Positions 17,110 through 25,065 are shown, counted from the first letter of the stretch. The stretch is DNA of 64,000 nt from OCS116 sp051531935 (GCA_051531935.1 JAOPTR010000005.1:1-64000); one strand, 5' to 3'. Program-made: numbers and translations. Notes: a model not told the origin generated them from the letters alone.

Positions 17110-17265
17110 TTAGGGGTTGATAAGCAGGAGAAGTAGGAGGCTAGAAATTGTGACAGTTGCGAAGAGTGCAACTTTGCGCAATAAATCTTGCTCAGCAGCC
17201 TGTGAGGCAGCAATTGCACGCGCTTTAGGTTGATTTTGGTGGTTTCTATAATGATTGTTCATCAT
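17110..17265 (-). CDS. leuL: leuA leader peptide with six consecutive leucine codons
   Basis: A 51-codon ORF starting at ATGATG with AGAGGA 8 nt upstream. Its last residues read ISSLLLLLLINP before the stop. The six leucines are encoded CTC CTA CTT CTC CTG CTT, none being the TTA expected to be common in this AT-rich genome, which points to selection for control codons rather than for a protein. Leader-peptide attenuation of leuA is known in several proteobacteria, including alphaproteobacteria. This leader is longer than the usual 15-30 residues, and its C-terminal half is hydrophobic, so a small membrane protein is the alternative reading; location and codon run favour a leader. Confidence 0.7.
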   Translation of the reverse strand: MMNNHYRNHQNQPKARAIAASQAAEQDLLRKVALFATVTISSLLLLLLINP

Positions 17266-17316
17266 GAAACATCCTCTATTGCTCAGTTTCAAATAAAATT
17301 AGCTTATTAGTTTTTA

Positions 17317-17322
17317 ATTATA
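17317..17322 (-). promoter_or_regulatory. Possible -10 box for the leuA leader transcript
   Basis: A TATAAT hexamer on the minus strand lies 52 nt upstream of the leader start codon. No good -35 box is visible at 16-18 bp, so this is a weak call. Confidence 0.3.
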
Positions 17323-17552
17323 TAGCAATAGAATAATATAGATTTATGACCAAAATATAAAAATAGGCCTAAAGCTGTTTCATATTGGGACATTTTATAC
17401 CCAGTTGGGTGCTAATTTATTGGCTTTTTACACGCCCATAAAAGTTTTACCCAAAAAAACACAAGAAAACTAAAAAAATACATGGACAGAGTGATAAGGC
17501 TGACATATAAACCGCTTCAACAGACGCAAGCAGTGAACACTGTATTGCTGAC

Positions 17553-17628
17553 GGGCCCTTAGCTCAGCTGGTAGAGCAACTGACTTTTAATCAGTAGGTC
17601 GATGGTTCGAACCCATCAGGGCTCACCA
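17553..17628 (+). tRNA. tRNA-Lys (anticodon TTT)
   Basis: A 76-nt cloverleaf with encoded CCA. The acceptor stem GGGCCCT/AGGGCTC has one G-U pair. The D-arm is GCTCAGCTGGTAGAGC, the anticodon loop CTTTTAA has the anticodon TTT at 17586-17588, and the T-arm has GGTTCGAACCC. A U-rich terminator follows. Confidence 0.97.
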
Positions 17629-17632
17629 AATC

Positions 17633-17659
17633 AAACCCTTGCCTCGGCAAGGGTTTTTT
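17633..17659 (+). terminator. Rho-independent terminator of tRNA-Lys
   Basis: AAACCCTTGCC pairs with GGCAAGGGTTT around a two-base TC loop, with a run of six T beginning in the 3' arm, directly after the tRNA CCA end. Confidence 0.85.
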
Positions 17660-17802
17660 GATTCTGGTGCCACAGGGCAATTTCTTAAATTACCTTAAAA
17701 ATTTTTGGGTAGCTATATTTAACACGCTAAAAACACTTAGGCGCTCACCATACTGTAGCGGGCCGCGATCTTCTGCAAAATTGAATTTAATATAACAATA
17801 CG

Positions 17803-18738
17803 TTAATCATCATCTTCATTGAGCTCAAGTAAATGTATAAGGTATGGTTTCATTTCGCCCTTCTTATCGACTTTGGATTGGAGAATAATGCGTCCATTTA
17901 TTTTGCGCTTGCCATAAATTTTTGAAAGCCTAATTTCTGGAGATATTTGCATTCTAATTCTCCTGCTAGAGATGCTTGGAATATGAGCACCCCAGCCCTT
18001 CTTTGCGCTATCCATATCGTTTGCATGTATCACCAACTCAATGTCCTCTATTTCTTCTAATGCTTCTTCTACTTCTAGAGCTTCAAATTCAAAATCATGA
18101 GGCGCTGACATAATTGTCTCTTCAGAAATTTCGACACCACCACCAGATAGATTGCCAACACCAGACTTTTTGGCAGGTGCAATTAACTCCAGTGATTTTT
18201 TTGCTAGAGATAGATTTTCTTTGTCAGAATAGGAATTAATTAAAGTCTTTTCAACGTCCTTGACATCGATACCGGTTATTTCACTCGATTCAATAAGAAC
18301 TTTATTGTAATTTCCTGATATTTCTATACTTGGACTTTTTTGCTTGTCGTCCTTTTCGAAAATCTTTTTGGAAATATACTTTATTGAATAAACAGCGATT
18401 AAAATCACCAAAATTGTTATTAGAGTATCGTATTTATCTGGGATTTCAACTCCTGTTATATCTTCTATCAGCACGGGTACATCTTTCTCTAAGTCTTCTT
18501 GATAATTAGCGTAGAGCGTCAGCCAAAGAGTTTCCTCCAATGGGCTGTTTATGGAAACGCTTTTAAACTTAACTTTGACTCTATCAATTTCCAAACTTGG
18601 GAATAACTTTTCAAGTAATTTTGAAGCTTCTAAAACGAGTTGTTCATTTGCTATTAGAGAATTTGCTACATCAGTTACACTAATTTTATCTTGAGCACTG
18701 TCACCATACACAAGCTTATGTTGAAAAGGAATTTTCAT
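17803..18738 (-). CDS. Single-pass membrane protein of unknown function
   Basis: A 311-residue protein I do not recognise. The first 100 residues are soluble and acidic/hydrophobic in pattern, then one transmembrane helix (about residues 104-122, TLITILVILIAVYSIKYI), a basic stop-transfer KKIFEKDDKQK, and a 180-residue C-terminal domain with a short Gly-Ser linker (GVGNLSGGG) and a very acidic segment (about 215-240). GGTGAT is the likely ribosome-binding site. It stands alone between the tRNA-Lys terminator and another unknown gene. Base composition and codon use are more AT-rich than those of the flanking housekeeping genes, which fits an acquired gene. No enzyme motif is visible. Confidence 0.6.
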   Translation of the reverse strand: MKIPFQHKLVYGDSAQDKISVTDVANSLIANEQLVLEASKLLEKLFPSLEIDRVKVKFKSVSINSPLEETLWLTLYANYQEDLEKDVPVLIEDITGVEIPDKYDTLITILVILIAVYSIKYISKKIFEKDDKQKSPSIEISGNYNKVLIESSEITGIDVKDVEKTLINSYSDKENLSLAKKSLELIAPAKKSGVGNLSGGGVEISEETIMSAPHDFEFEALEVEEALEEIEDIELVIHANDMDSAKKGWGAHIPSISSRRIRMQISPEIRLSKIYGKRKINGRIILQSKVDKKGEMKPYLIHLLELNEDDD

Positions 18739-18843
18739 TGATCACCAAATATTTAATTACTAAATATGGCAAGATTAGTAATAAGTATATGTAGTTGTCA
18801 ATCTTGCATTACAACCATAGACCTTACAGCAGCATCTTTACTT

Positions 18844-19299
18844 TCAAGTAACTAGCGCAATGCAACACTGGTTTCGAGATTTTGTAGCGGTGAAACGGCC
18901 ATAGTTTGAGCTAAGTCGCCATATGGTTTTGAAACAATTTGCAAATGTGGTGGATCTAGGCCAATCTTGAATTAGTGGGTTTTTAATGTTGCCAAGACGC
19001 ACATATTTTAATGCTTTCACTGCACAATATTCTCGCGAACCATCCAGAGTGATATCAATCAATAATGACGCTTCTGCAATATCTGCATCTCTAAAAAGAG
19101 TTTCTCCTTTTTCAGAATCGGTAATGGTTTTCGCATAATTGTAGAAAGTCTCAAATCCTTTTTGAGTTGTTTCAAAATTACAAAATTGAAAATCGGCTAT
19201 GGTCTTAACAAAATTAGAATAGAGCTTATTCTGATCTGCTGCCAAAACACTGGTATTTAGTGAGGCGATAAGGATGACTATTTTGAAAATAAATTTCAT
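18844..19299 (-). CDS. Small secreted protein of unknown function
   Basis: The 151-residue product has a clean signal peptide (MKFIFKIVILIASLNTSVLA) and a mature domain with five or six cysteines, including FQFCNF, REYCAV, FANCFK and a terminal CC pair. The length, cysteine pattern and helical character recall small periplasmic Rap1a/Tai-like immunity proteins, but I cannot assign it. The final 35 residues are less protein-like, and the gene may end with a frameshifted tail. The SD is weak. It lies in the accessory stretch after tRNA-Lys. Confidence 0.45.
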   Translation of the reverse strand: MKFIFKIVILIASLNTSVLAADQNKLYSNFVKTIADFQFCNFETTQKGFETFYNYAKTITDSEKGETLFRDADIAEASLLIDITLDGSREYCAVKALKYVRLGNIKNPLIQDWPRSTTFANCFKTIWRLSSNYGRFTATKSRNQCCIALVT

Positions 19300-19415
19300 A
19301 TTAAAACCTATAAAATAAAAGTATGACTACTGGGGCTCACGTTAGAAACAAATGTCTAAGAGACGAGCAAATTATTGGATATTATAAAGCAGAAAATAAT
19401 TAAGTGATTATTAGC

Positions 19416-19655
19416 ATGCGTATTGATCCTCTAATGGGGGATTTATTTTATTGGTCTGAAGCGGGTTTTAAAGGGGAAACAAGCAGTTTCCTTTTTCAAT
19501 TTCTAGTACCGAACCAGAATAAACACAAAGACAATTGAGGGTGATCCTTTGTTTGTTAATGTGGATATTCTGTGCGCTTTGGAAATAGCAAGAATGGCGG
19601 TGCGAGTATATTTTAGCCAATTGAATAAAGCATCATTAGTTGCTGCAGCGACGGT
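19416..19655 (+). pseudogene. Possible decayed coding remnant in the 355-bp gap
   Basis: Between the two minus-strand genes there is no intact gene. On the plus strand a 40-codon frame from ATG 19416 (MRIDPLMGDLFYWSEAGFK...) stops at 19536. A second frame, shifted by one base, then reads DPLFVNVDILCALEIARMAV and continues to the end of the gap. Together they look like one short protein broken by a frameshift. No family is recognised, and chance remains possible. Confidence 0.25.
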
Positions 19656-20383
19656 TAATCAGGGATTATTGCTGCGCTTCTGTCTATATCATGCTTTTCT
19701 AGTATATCTCCGACATCACCTTTGATGGCCATCTCGGCCAAAAAGTGTTTCAAATAGGCGCTTGCTAATTCTCGGCCATGTGGCATTGCCATTGCTTGTT
19801 TAATTTTCATAAACGCTGGCTGCAATAGCCTACTGCCAACACGCTTATCTGCTTCGCCTTGCATGGCATTGGCAATTCCAGCAATCGCGACAACTTCCTC
19901 TGCATCCAGAGCATCAAGTACTGCATGAATATCACTATACATAATCAGGTTTTTGGCAACCGGTTGGCGCAACAGATTTAGAGAATATGCGCTTCCATCT
20001 ACTGAGCCAACTTTTGCCCCAGAATTTACAAGCGCAACAGCATCCACAGCATCACAATGCGCTGCTGCTAAATAGGAACCTTCAATTCCAATATAGGGTT
20101 TTGTGAAATCAAGCGTCTTTGCTCGTTCGGGGTCAACAGCTAAAAAACAAACATCCCATTCATTTTTTGTGGCACTTGATGAAACGTCAATTGCACGTTC
20201 ATATTCAACAAATCTTAATTCCACATTCAAGTTACTGGCAAGTGCTTTTGCCAAGTCAACACTGATACCATATGCAGAACCGTTTGCGTCTCGACTAACC
20301 AAAACTCGATTGCCGTGGTTTAAAGCCACCCTCATGTAACCAAGAGGTGAAAATTGTTTAACTATTGAAATGTCGACTGTCAT
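19655..20383 (-). CDS. Periplasmic-binding-protein-3-like domain without signal peptide
   Basis: A 242-residue protein with the fold pattern of family 3 solute-binding proteins (amino-acid type): LGYMRVALNHGNRVLV, GISVDLAKALASNLNVELRF, WDVCFLAVDPERAKTLDFTKPY and AGIANAMQGEADKRVGSRLL. It lacks any signal peptide, so it would stay in the cytoplasm unless the start is wrong; the ATG has a good AAGGAAA site, so the start seems right. No ABC permease or ATPase gene is adjacent. Orphan cytoplasmic members may act as ligand sensors or binding proteins; the ligand is unknown. A long imperfect inverted repeat lies in its leader. Confidence 0.78.
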   Translation of the reverse strand: MTVDISIVKQFSPLGYMRVALNHGNRVLVSRDANGSAYGISVDLAKALASNLNVELRFVEYERAIDVSSSATKNEWDVCFLAVDPERAKTLDFTKPYIGIEGSYLAAAHCDAVDAVALVNSGAKVGSVDGSAYSLNLLRQPVAKNLIMYSDIHAVLDALDAEEVVAIAGIANAMQGEADKRVGSRLLQPAFMKIKQAMAMPHGRELASAYLKHFLAEMAIKGDVGDILEKHDIDRSAAIIPD

Positions 20384-20398
20384 ATATTTCCTTATTCA

Positions 20399-20437
20399 TC
20401 AAAATCATAGAACAAGATGCTGTTCTCTTGATTTTCA
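20399..20437 (-). promoter_or_regulatory. Inverted repeat upstream of the solute-binding-like gene
   Basis: TCAAAATCATAGAACA and TGTTCTCTTGATTTTCA form an imperfect 14-bp stem with a 6-nt loop, starting 16 nt upstream of the start codon. It could be an operator or an mRNA hairpin. Confidence 0.35.
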
Positions 20438-20666
20438 CTTAATTTAGCTTCCCATTGTATCAATGTCAAAGAACTCTGCGGGGGCTCATTTAGGATTTAT
20501 TGCTTATGAGCGAAAAGTCTGAATGGGTACTAAATAGATAGAATCGCCAGGGTTTACCACCCTGCGCCTCGCCTTGGATAACTTTCAAAAACAACTTCAT
20601 ATACAATGTAGCAAATAAGCCCTATACCATATACTTAGCTGTAATTTAGATACTGGAAATTCGTAC

Positions 20667-21029
20667 ATGACTACACCACCAAATGCCGAGACACTTACTA
20701 ATTTAATTGATGGACTTGTGAACTTCCAAGCAGAAACTGAGAATATGACATTTAGTCAGCTCATTATTTTGTTGGAAATTGGTAAATACCCCAAAGGTGT
20801 TCCTTATGATGATATTGCCAGAACTCTTAATATACCACGCAATGGAATAGCGGCCACAGCGAAGAAGTATGAGGAGTTAGTATCTCGTGTTGTTCGAATT
20901 GATAGACGCATCATCTTTAAATTAACAGCTCAAGGTAACACGCTCATAAGCCGCTTCGCCAATTTATCAGCTGAGAAGCAGCCTGATGACACTCAGCAAG
21001 ACCCTTCGGAGCCTCTGCAAGAGTCCTAA
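20667..21029 (+). CDS. Small MarR-like winged-helix protein
   Basis: The 120-residue product reads like a minimal MarR/winged-helix DNA-binding domain: FSQLIILLEIGKYPKGVPYD, then the helix-turn-helix DDIARTLNIPRNGIAATAKK, a beta wing (SRVVRIDRRIIFKLTAQG), a short helix, and a disordered Pro/Gln/Glu tail after residue 100. It lacks the long N-terminal dimer helix of full MarR proteins. GGAAA before the ATG is a weak ribosome-binding site. The following DNA is a decayed gene. Its target is unknown. Confidence 0.6.
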   Translation: MTTPPNAETLTNLIDGLVNFQAETENMTFSQLIILLEIGKYPKGVPYDDIARTLNIPRNGIAATAKKYEELVSRVVRIDRRIIFKLTAQGNTLISRFANLSAEKQPDDTQQDPSEPLQES

Positions 21030-21103
21030 AGGATCGGAATGTTTCTACCGCTGCTCCGCTGGAGGCTATATTGGTCTGTGGTGCGGATTGTTAGTGAATT
21101 GAT

Positions 21104-21688
21104 ATGTTTATAAAGAAATTATTTAAATGGTTATTGGCTCTAAGATGGTGAAGTAAAATATTCATCACACTTGGTGCTGTAATAGCTTATTTGATGGTTA
21201 CTGGAATTCATGCAGCTTTGAACCCTCGCTACGAATAAGATACTTGTAGTTCCGCTTTTTTTTAGAAGATAGAGCATACGCTCCTCACGAAGTTTATAGT
21301 GAAATTGTCAACGGTCACCTAAAATCCTCTTTAGAGGCATATTCTACGCTGGACCAAAAAGTTGCCGCGACCCATGCCTTTTTAAGGAATATTGGCTATT
21401 CCTATTACAGTGGATACCAAGCTGATTACAGGAAAACAGTTTCACAAAAACAAGTTATTAAATCGTGGGCAATCTATAAGAGTAAGTGGATTTGCTGATA
21501 TTTTCAGTTCTGCATTTGGGTTGTTTACAAAAATGCTTTCGACCCTCATTGTGTCATTGAATACAAATATTCCTAATGAGGAAATAAAACTTGATAGCTT
21601 GTCTGTACATTTAGGCATAAATATATTGTCAAGCCATGCTTGGAACTACAATCAGAACTTCGAGTGCCCTAAGGGTGTTGAGTTTTAA
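21104..21688 (+). pseudogene. Decayed gene (three frame-shifted segments)
   Basis: Three coding-like segments follow each other in different frames. Segment 1 (from ATG 21104) encodes MFIKKLFKWLLALRW, a TGA, then KIFITLGAVIAYLMVTGIHA (a transmembrane helix) and a TAA at 21236. Segment 2 (21250-21498), in a shifted frame that crosses a run of eight T, encodes LEDRAYAPHEVYSEIVNGHL and about 60 more plausible residues up to SWAIYKSKW. Segment 3 continues in a third frame (GFADIFSSAFGLFTKMLST) to 21688. This fits a membrane-anchored protein of about 190 residues disrupted by one nonsense mutation and at least two frameshifts. No family is recognised. Confidence 0.45.
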
Positions 21689-21846
21689 GCAACTAGAGGG
21701 TTTTGTGATGTCTAAAAACCTGTAATGGTGTCCAAATCATTAGTTTTGCAACCCCCAAAGCACTTCGAAGATCTCAATTATAGCAACCTAGTTTGCGGAT
21801 TTCTGATTTAGAAGAACATTGTCGGAGAGCCCTTTTAGATTTTGGT

Positions 21847-22251
21847 TTATAATCTTGCCCATATTAGCTTCATCATCGTTTGGCCTAGTAACCATCCAAA
21901 TAACCCGTATTTAACCCGATAGTCCATTCCCCAGATCACGCGTGATTGTTTGTCACTTAGACGTTCAATCTTTATCTCTGCTACTGCTTCATGCAATGGC
22001 ATTGGCGTAAGTTCAGACAATCGCACAGCGTAGCCTTCATTGACATCCCACTTGATTACTTCTTCGGCCATGGAGGTGTCGTTTTCAAAATGGCAACGCC
22101 TTTTAGAACCCATACCATTCTCACCTTCAGTTAAGGCTTCTACAGATGTTATGAGAGGTGCAAATTCATTAATATGCATGAAACGACTGAGCACAGTCCA
22201 TATTTCTTGTGGTGCAGCGTTAAAGTCTAGTGATTTTTCATGGTGTATCAT
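21847..22251 (-). CDS. SRPBCC-family protein, possibly truncated
   Basis: 134 residues from the ATG preceded by AGGAT. The N-terminal pattern KSLDFNAAPQEIWTVLSRF, followed by strands such as RCHFENDTSMAEEVIKWD and SRVIWGMDYRVKYG, is the START/Bet v1 (SRPBCC, polyketide cyclase-like) fold that binds hydrophobic ligands. The final helix is short (LLGQTMMKLIWARL) where family members usually extend another 15-20 residues with a GLK-type helix, so the 3' end may have been lost to a frameshift. It is isolated on the minus strand between decayed DNA and a gap with no gene. Confidence 0.6.
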   Translation of the reverse strand: MIHHEKSLDFNAAPQEIWTVLSRFMHINEFAPLITSVEALTEGENGMGSKRRCHFENDTSMAEEVIKWDVNEGYAVRLSELTPMPLHEAVAEIKIERLSDKQSRVIWGMDYRVKYGLFGWLLGQTMMKLIWARL

Positions 22252-22646
22252 TTTATCATCCTGTGTTGTAATTTGGAGAAACATTAACACCCTCATACTG
22301 ACAGTATTTGTCAGCAGTGTCATCAACCTGTCGCGTCATCATATAGTCATATAGGATTAGCTATGCCATGGTTTGGTGGTGTTATCATCCATGAAAGTAT
22401 TGGCAGTCCGAACAGATTCTTTATTTGGATTTGCATTGAAATGAGTAATTTGTGGCAAGGAATGCCCTAAGACTGCATCTACTATCCACCAGTGAGCGCT
22501 TTTGAACCGACTTTAGGGTGAGTTGGAGATGCGAGAGCAGCTGTTGATACAATACTCTAAGGTGCTTTATAGAACGATTTCAGGGTTTTTGATTCTGTAA
22601 TTTATTGAATTAAAAAGGGCGCTCGTCTTGGCAATCTAACGGATAG
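22252..22646. other. Gap without a recognisable gene
   Basis: I see no intact gene in this stretch. A 35-codon ORF from ATG 22363 on the plus strand has AGGA 7 nt upstream but no other protein features. There is no RNA gene, long repeat or clear terminator. Confidence 0.5.
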
Positions 22647-23078
22647 TTATTTTGTCAAACTGAAGTCTATGAAAGTTTTTTTAAGATACGCATCGTCGTC
22701 TTGACTTGTGTGGAATTTGGCATGAATAGATTGAATAAGCCGATTGTGCATTTTAAATTCAACACTGGTTGGAAAGCTAGAATAAAATGAATGCGCATTA
22801 TCGACATAATGGAAATTCATATCGACTAATATTGAGTTTTTAACGGTTGAAATATTTAGGGCTTCGACTTTGAGAATTGCGCTGCAATAACTTACCAAGT
22901 TACAATATTGGCTAAAATTCAGATTATGCTGCAAAGCGCCGTCATAAATAAAATCCTTTGTCACAAGGTCTGACAGCAGGTCGAGTTCGTTTGCATTGAG
23001 GTACTTTATAAAGAATTCAACAAGTTGCACATTATTCTTCACTAAATACTTCCTAAGTAATGATTTTAATATCAGCAC
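22647..23078 (-). CDS. NTF2/SnoaL-like protein, paralogue 3
   Basis: 143 residues, one of three tandem divergent paralogues. The pattern of an N-terminal helix (VQLVEFFIKYLNANELDLL), the DFIYDG...LNFSQYCNLVSYC block, a run of beta strands and the closing HNRLIQSIHAKFHTSQDD matches the NTF2/SnoaL-like cone fold seen in the next two genes. The first 12 residues are extra relative to the others, so the true start could be further in. The active-site His/Asp of ketosteroid isomerases is not obvious. It is the most divergent copy, 45 bp from its neighbour. Confidence 0.6.
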   Translation of the reverse strand: MLILKSLLRKYLVKNNVQLVEFFIKYLNANELDLLSDLVTKDFIYDGALQHNLNFSQYCNLVSYCSAILKVEALNISTVKNSILVDMNFHYVDNAHSFYSSFPTSVEFKMHNRLIQSIHAKFHTSQDDDAYLKKTFIDFSLTK

Positions 23079-23123
23079 GTTATATTAAGTGATTATAGAA
23101 ATCAATAAGGTTACGTAATTGTT

Positions 23124-23540
23124 TTAAGAGGGAATTACATCCGTTACCTGTGAAGAAGTTATTTTAGTCTTTTCAAAATATTCCAGCTCTTCGCGTGTCG
23201 CAACATATTCTGTGTGAACGGATTGAATGAGCTCATCTTTAATTTTAAATATTACATCCATTTTTAAATCGGCATAATATTTTTCGGTATTATCGACTAT
23301 GTTACAAATAATAGCCGCTCTATATACAATGCCTGCATGGGTGATTTTTTCGACCCGCGCCTGTGCCATGTGTGAAATTGTACTTAAATAGGTGCACAGC
23401 TGCTCGAAATTTAAACCGCCCTGCTCGGGGCTATCGAATTTAAACGAGGTGGAAAATAACCGACATTGAGATTTTAATAGATTTTCAGAATGTAGGCACG
23501 CGATAAGCTCGTGAATCATTATATGATTTTGATTTTGCAC
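23124..23540 (-). CDS. NTF2/SnoaL-like protein, paralogue 2
   Basis: 138 residues. It aligns by eye with both neighbours: FKFDSPEQGGLNFEQLCTYL corresponds to FSFVSPLRPGIGFEEYCVYL in paralogue 1, and KDELIQSVHTEYVATREELE corresponds to HNRLIQSIHAKFHTSQDD in paralogue 3. The fold suggested is the alpha+beta cone of NTF2-like proteins, usually ligand-binding or isomerase scaffolds. There is no signal peptide or membrane segment. The first ATG is weakly supported; MIHELIACL at residue 8 is another start. Confidence 0.6.
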   Translation of the reverse strand: MQNQNHIMIHELIACLHSENLLKSQCRLFSTSFKFDSPEQGGLNFEQLCTYLSTISHMAQARVEKITHAGIVYRAAIICNIVDNTEKYYADLKMDVIFKIKDELIQSVHTEYVATREELEYFEKTKITSSQVTDVIPS

Positions 23541-23638
23541 TTACGCCCCCGTCCCTAATTAGGTTAAGCATAGTATAAAATTAGAATTAGTCAAATTACA
23601 AAAACTTAACTCTCATTTATACCAAATATGCTACGGTG

Positions 23639-24031
23639 TTATTTGTCGGAAATAAAGTTTTTACTTATATAACCTGCCAATAAGGGGTCGTTACCGTAAC
23701 TAAACACCATTCTCTCTATGAGATATTGTTGAAAATGGAATTCGACCGTGGCTTTAAATTTTTCTTCGATTTTAGCTTTTCTGTCGACAACCATCAACCA
23801 AAATTGAACGGTGATATATCTACCATGGTCAATGATGTCTATAAATTCCATTTCGCCATGGTTACAAATTTCACTTAAATATACGCAATATTCTTCAAAA
23901 CCTATTCCGGGCCTCAGTGGGCTGACGAAGCTGAAATTATCCGTATAATAATCGGACAATGCGCCAAGATTTATCGCAGAATGCATATTGGCATGAACTT
24001 GATTGATGATTTCGTGCCTTGGATCCGTCAT
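23639..24031 (-). CDS. NTF2/SnoaL-like protein, paralogue 1
   Basis: 130 residues, the most typical member of the triplet. IINQVHANMHSAINLGALSD is the opening helix, DNFSFVSP the first strand, GIGFEEYCVYLSEICNHGE the conserved cone helix, and TVQFWLMVVDRKAKIEEKF the long strands. The protein is predicted to be soluble and cytoplasmic. The three genes run in the same direction with gaps of 98 and 45 bp and are probably the product of tandem duplication followed by strong divergence. No recognisable partner gene is attached. Confidence 0.65.
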   Translation of the reverse strand: MTDPRHEIINQVHANMHSAINLGALSDYYTDNFSFVSPLRPGIGFEEYCVYLSEICNHGEMEFIDIIDHGRYITVQFWLMVVDRKAKIEEKFKATVEFHFQQYLIERMVFSYGNDPLLAGYISKNFISDK

Positions 24032-24282
24032 ATCTACCAGTGAATTATGAGACTGTTTAACCTATATATTAGCTGAAGACCCACCATTTACCAAGCCTAT
24101 TCACTCAAAGCCAAAGACCTGCAAGAGCTGCATTTTTGAAACTTGTTAAATATTAAACAGATATTTCTGGTCAGAAATTTAAAAGAAAGGGAGTTCCTGT
24201 GTTATTGGCTTGACAATATTAACGTTCATACTTCAGTATCAGGCCAACAAATCTAATATATTTTTTAAAAGGGGATTCGATT

Positions 24283-25053
24283 ATGTCATCACTTGAATTA
24301 TTTAACCTTGCGGGCAAACGTTGTCTCATTACAGGATCTAGCCGTGGGATTGGCTATGCCTTGGCCACAGGCATTGCAAGTGCGGGTGCCGAAGTGATTT
24401 TAAATGGCCGAAATGCCGAAACAGTGGCGCAAGCCGCGGCCGAAATTAGAGCCAATGGCGCCACGGTTTACGAATTGATATTTGATGTTACTGATCACGA
24501 GGCTAGCAAGGCTGCAATTGACGATTTTGAAGCCCAAACAGGCGCAATAGACATATTAGTGAACAATGCGGGCATGCAGCACAGAGAAGCGCTTGAGGAC
24601 TTCCCCGCAGATGCTTTTGATAAGCTCATGCGCACCAATGTTTATTCGGTATTTAATGTCGGGCAAGCTGTGGCTGTACATATGTTAAAACGCGGTAAGG
24701 GTAAAATTATTAATATTGGATCCATCCAAACTGCATTATCACGCCCGTCGATTGCGCCATATACTGCCTCTAAAGGCGCTGTTGGTAATTTTACCAAGGG
24801 CATGGCGACTGATTGGGGCCCAAAGGGTTTACAAGTGAACGCGATTGCACCTGGATATTTTAAAACTGAGCTAAATCAAGCTTTAGTTGATGATGCCGAA
24901 TTTAGTGCCTGGGTGGCAAAACGTACACCTGCTGGACGTTGGGGTGATGTCGAAGAGTTAATTGGCGCTGCGATTTTCTTATCGTCTGACGCATCCACTT
25001 ATGTGAATGGCATTACACTTTATGTAGATGGCGGCATGTCTAGCTGCGTTTAG
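24283..25053 (+). CDS. SDR-family oxidoreductase (gluconate 5-dehydrogenase-like)
   Basis: A classical short-chain dehydrogenase of 256 residues. The NAD(P)-binding TGSSRGIGYALA (about residues 17-28) is followed by NNAG (about 91-94), IINIGSIQTALSRPS, the catalytic YTASKGAVGNF (Tyr-x-x-x-Lys) and the C-terminal YVNGITLYVDGGMSS. Overall similarity is greatest to gluconate 5-dehydrogenases (Ga5DH/IdnO), which interconvert 5-keto-D-gluconate and D-gluconate. AAAGGGG precedes the ATG. It is convergent with an AraC-type regulator and close to a PhyH dioxygenase, suggesting a small sugar or small-organic-acid catabolic locus; the true substrate is uncertain. Confidence 0.88.
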   Translation: MSSLELFNLAGKRCLITGSSRGIGYALATGIASAGAEVILNGRNAETVAQAAAEIRANGATVYELIFDVTDHEASKAAIDDFEAQTGAIDILVNNAGMQHREALEDFPADAFDKLMRTNVYSVFNVGQAVAVHMLKRGKGKIINIGSIQTALSRPSIAPYTASKGAVGNFTKGMATDWGPKGLQVNAIAPGYFKTELNQALVDDAEFSAWVAKRTPAGRWGDVEELIGAAIFLSSDASTYVNGITLYVDGGMSSCV

Positions 25054-25065
25054 TGGTTGACGATA

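Noticed and set aside
17630..17760. attR-like duplicate of the tRNA-Lys 3' end
   Set aside because: Only short matches (e.g. gcgctcaccat near 17738) are present, too short for an attachment site, and there is no integrase.
21392..21688. 98-codon plus-strand ORF as an intact gene
   Set aside because: Its first half overlaps a better coding frame in another phase (21250-21498); only its second half looks like protein, so I merged it into the decayed gene.
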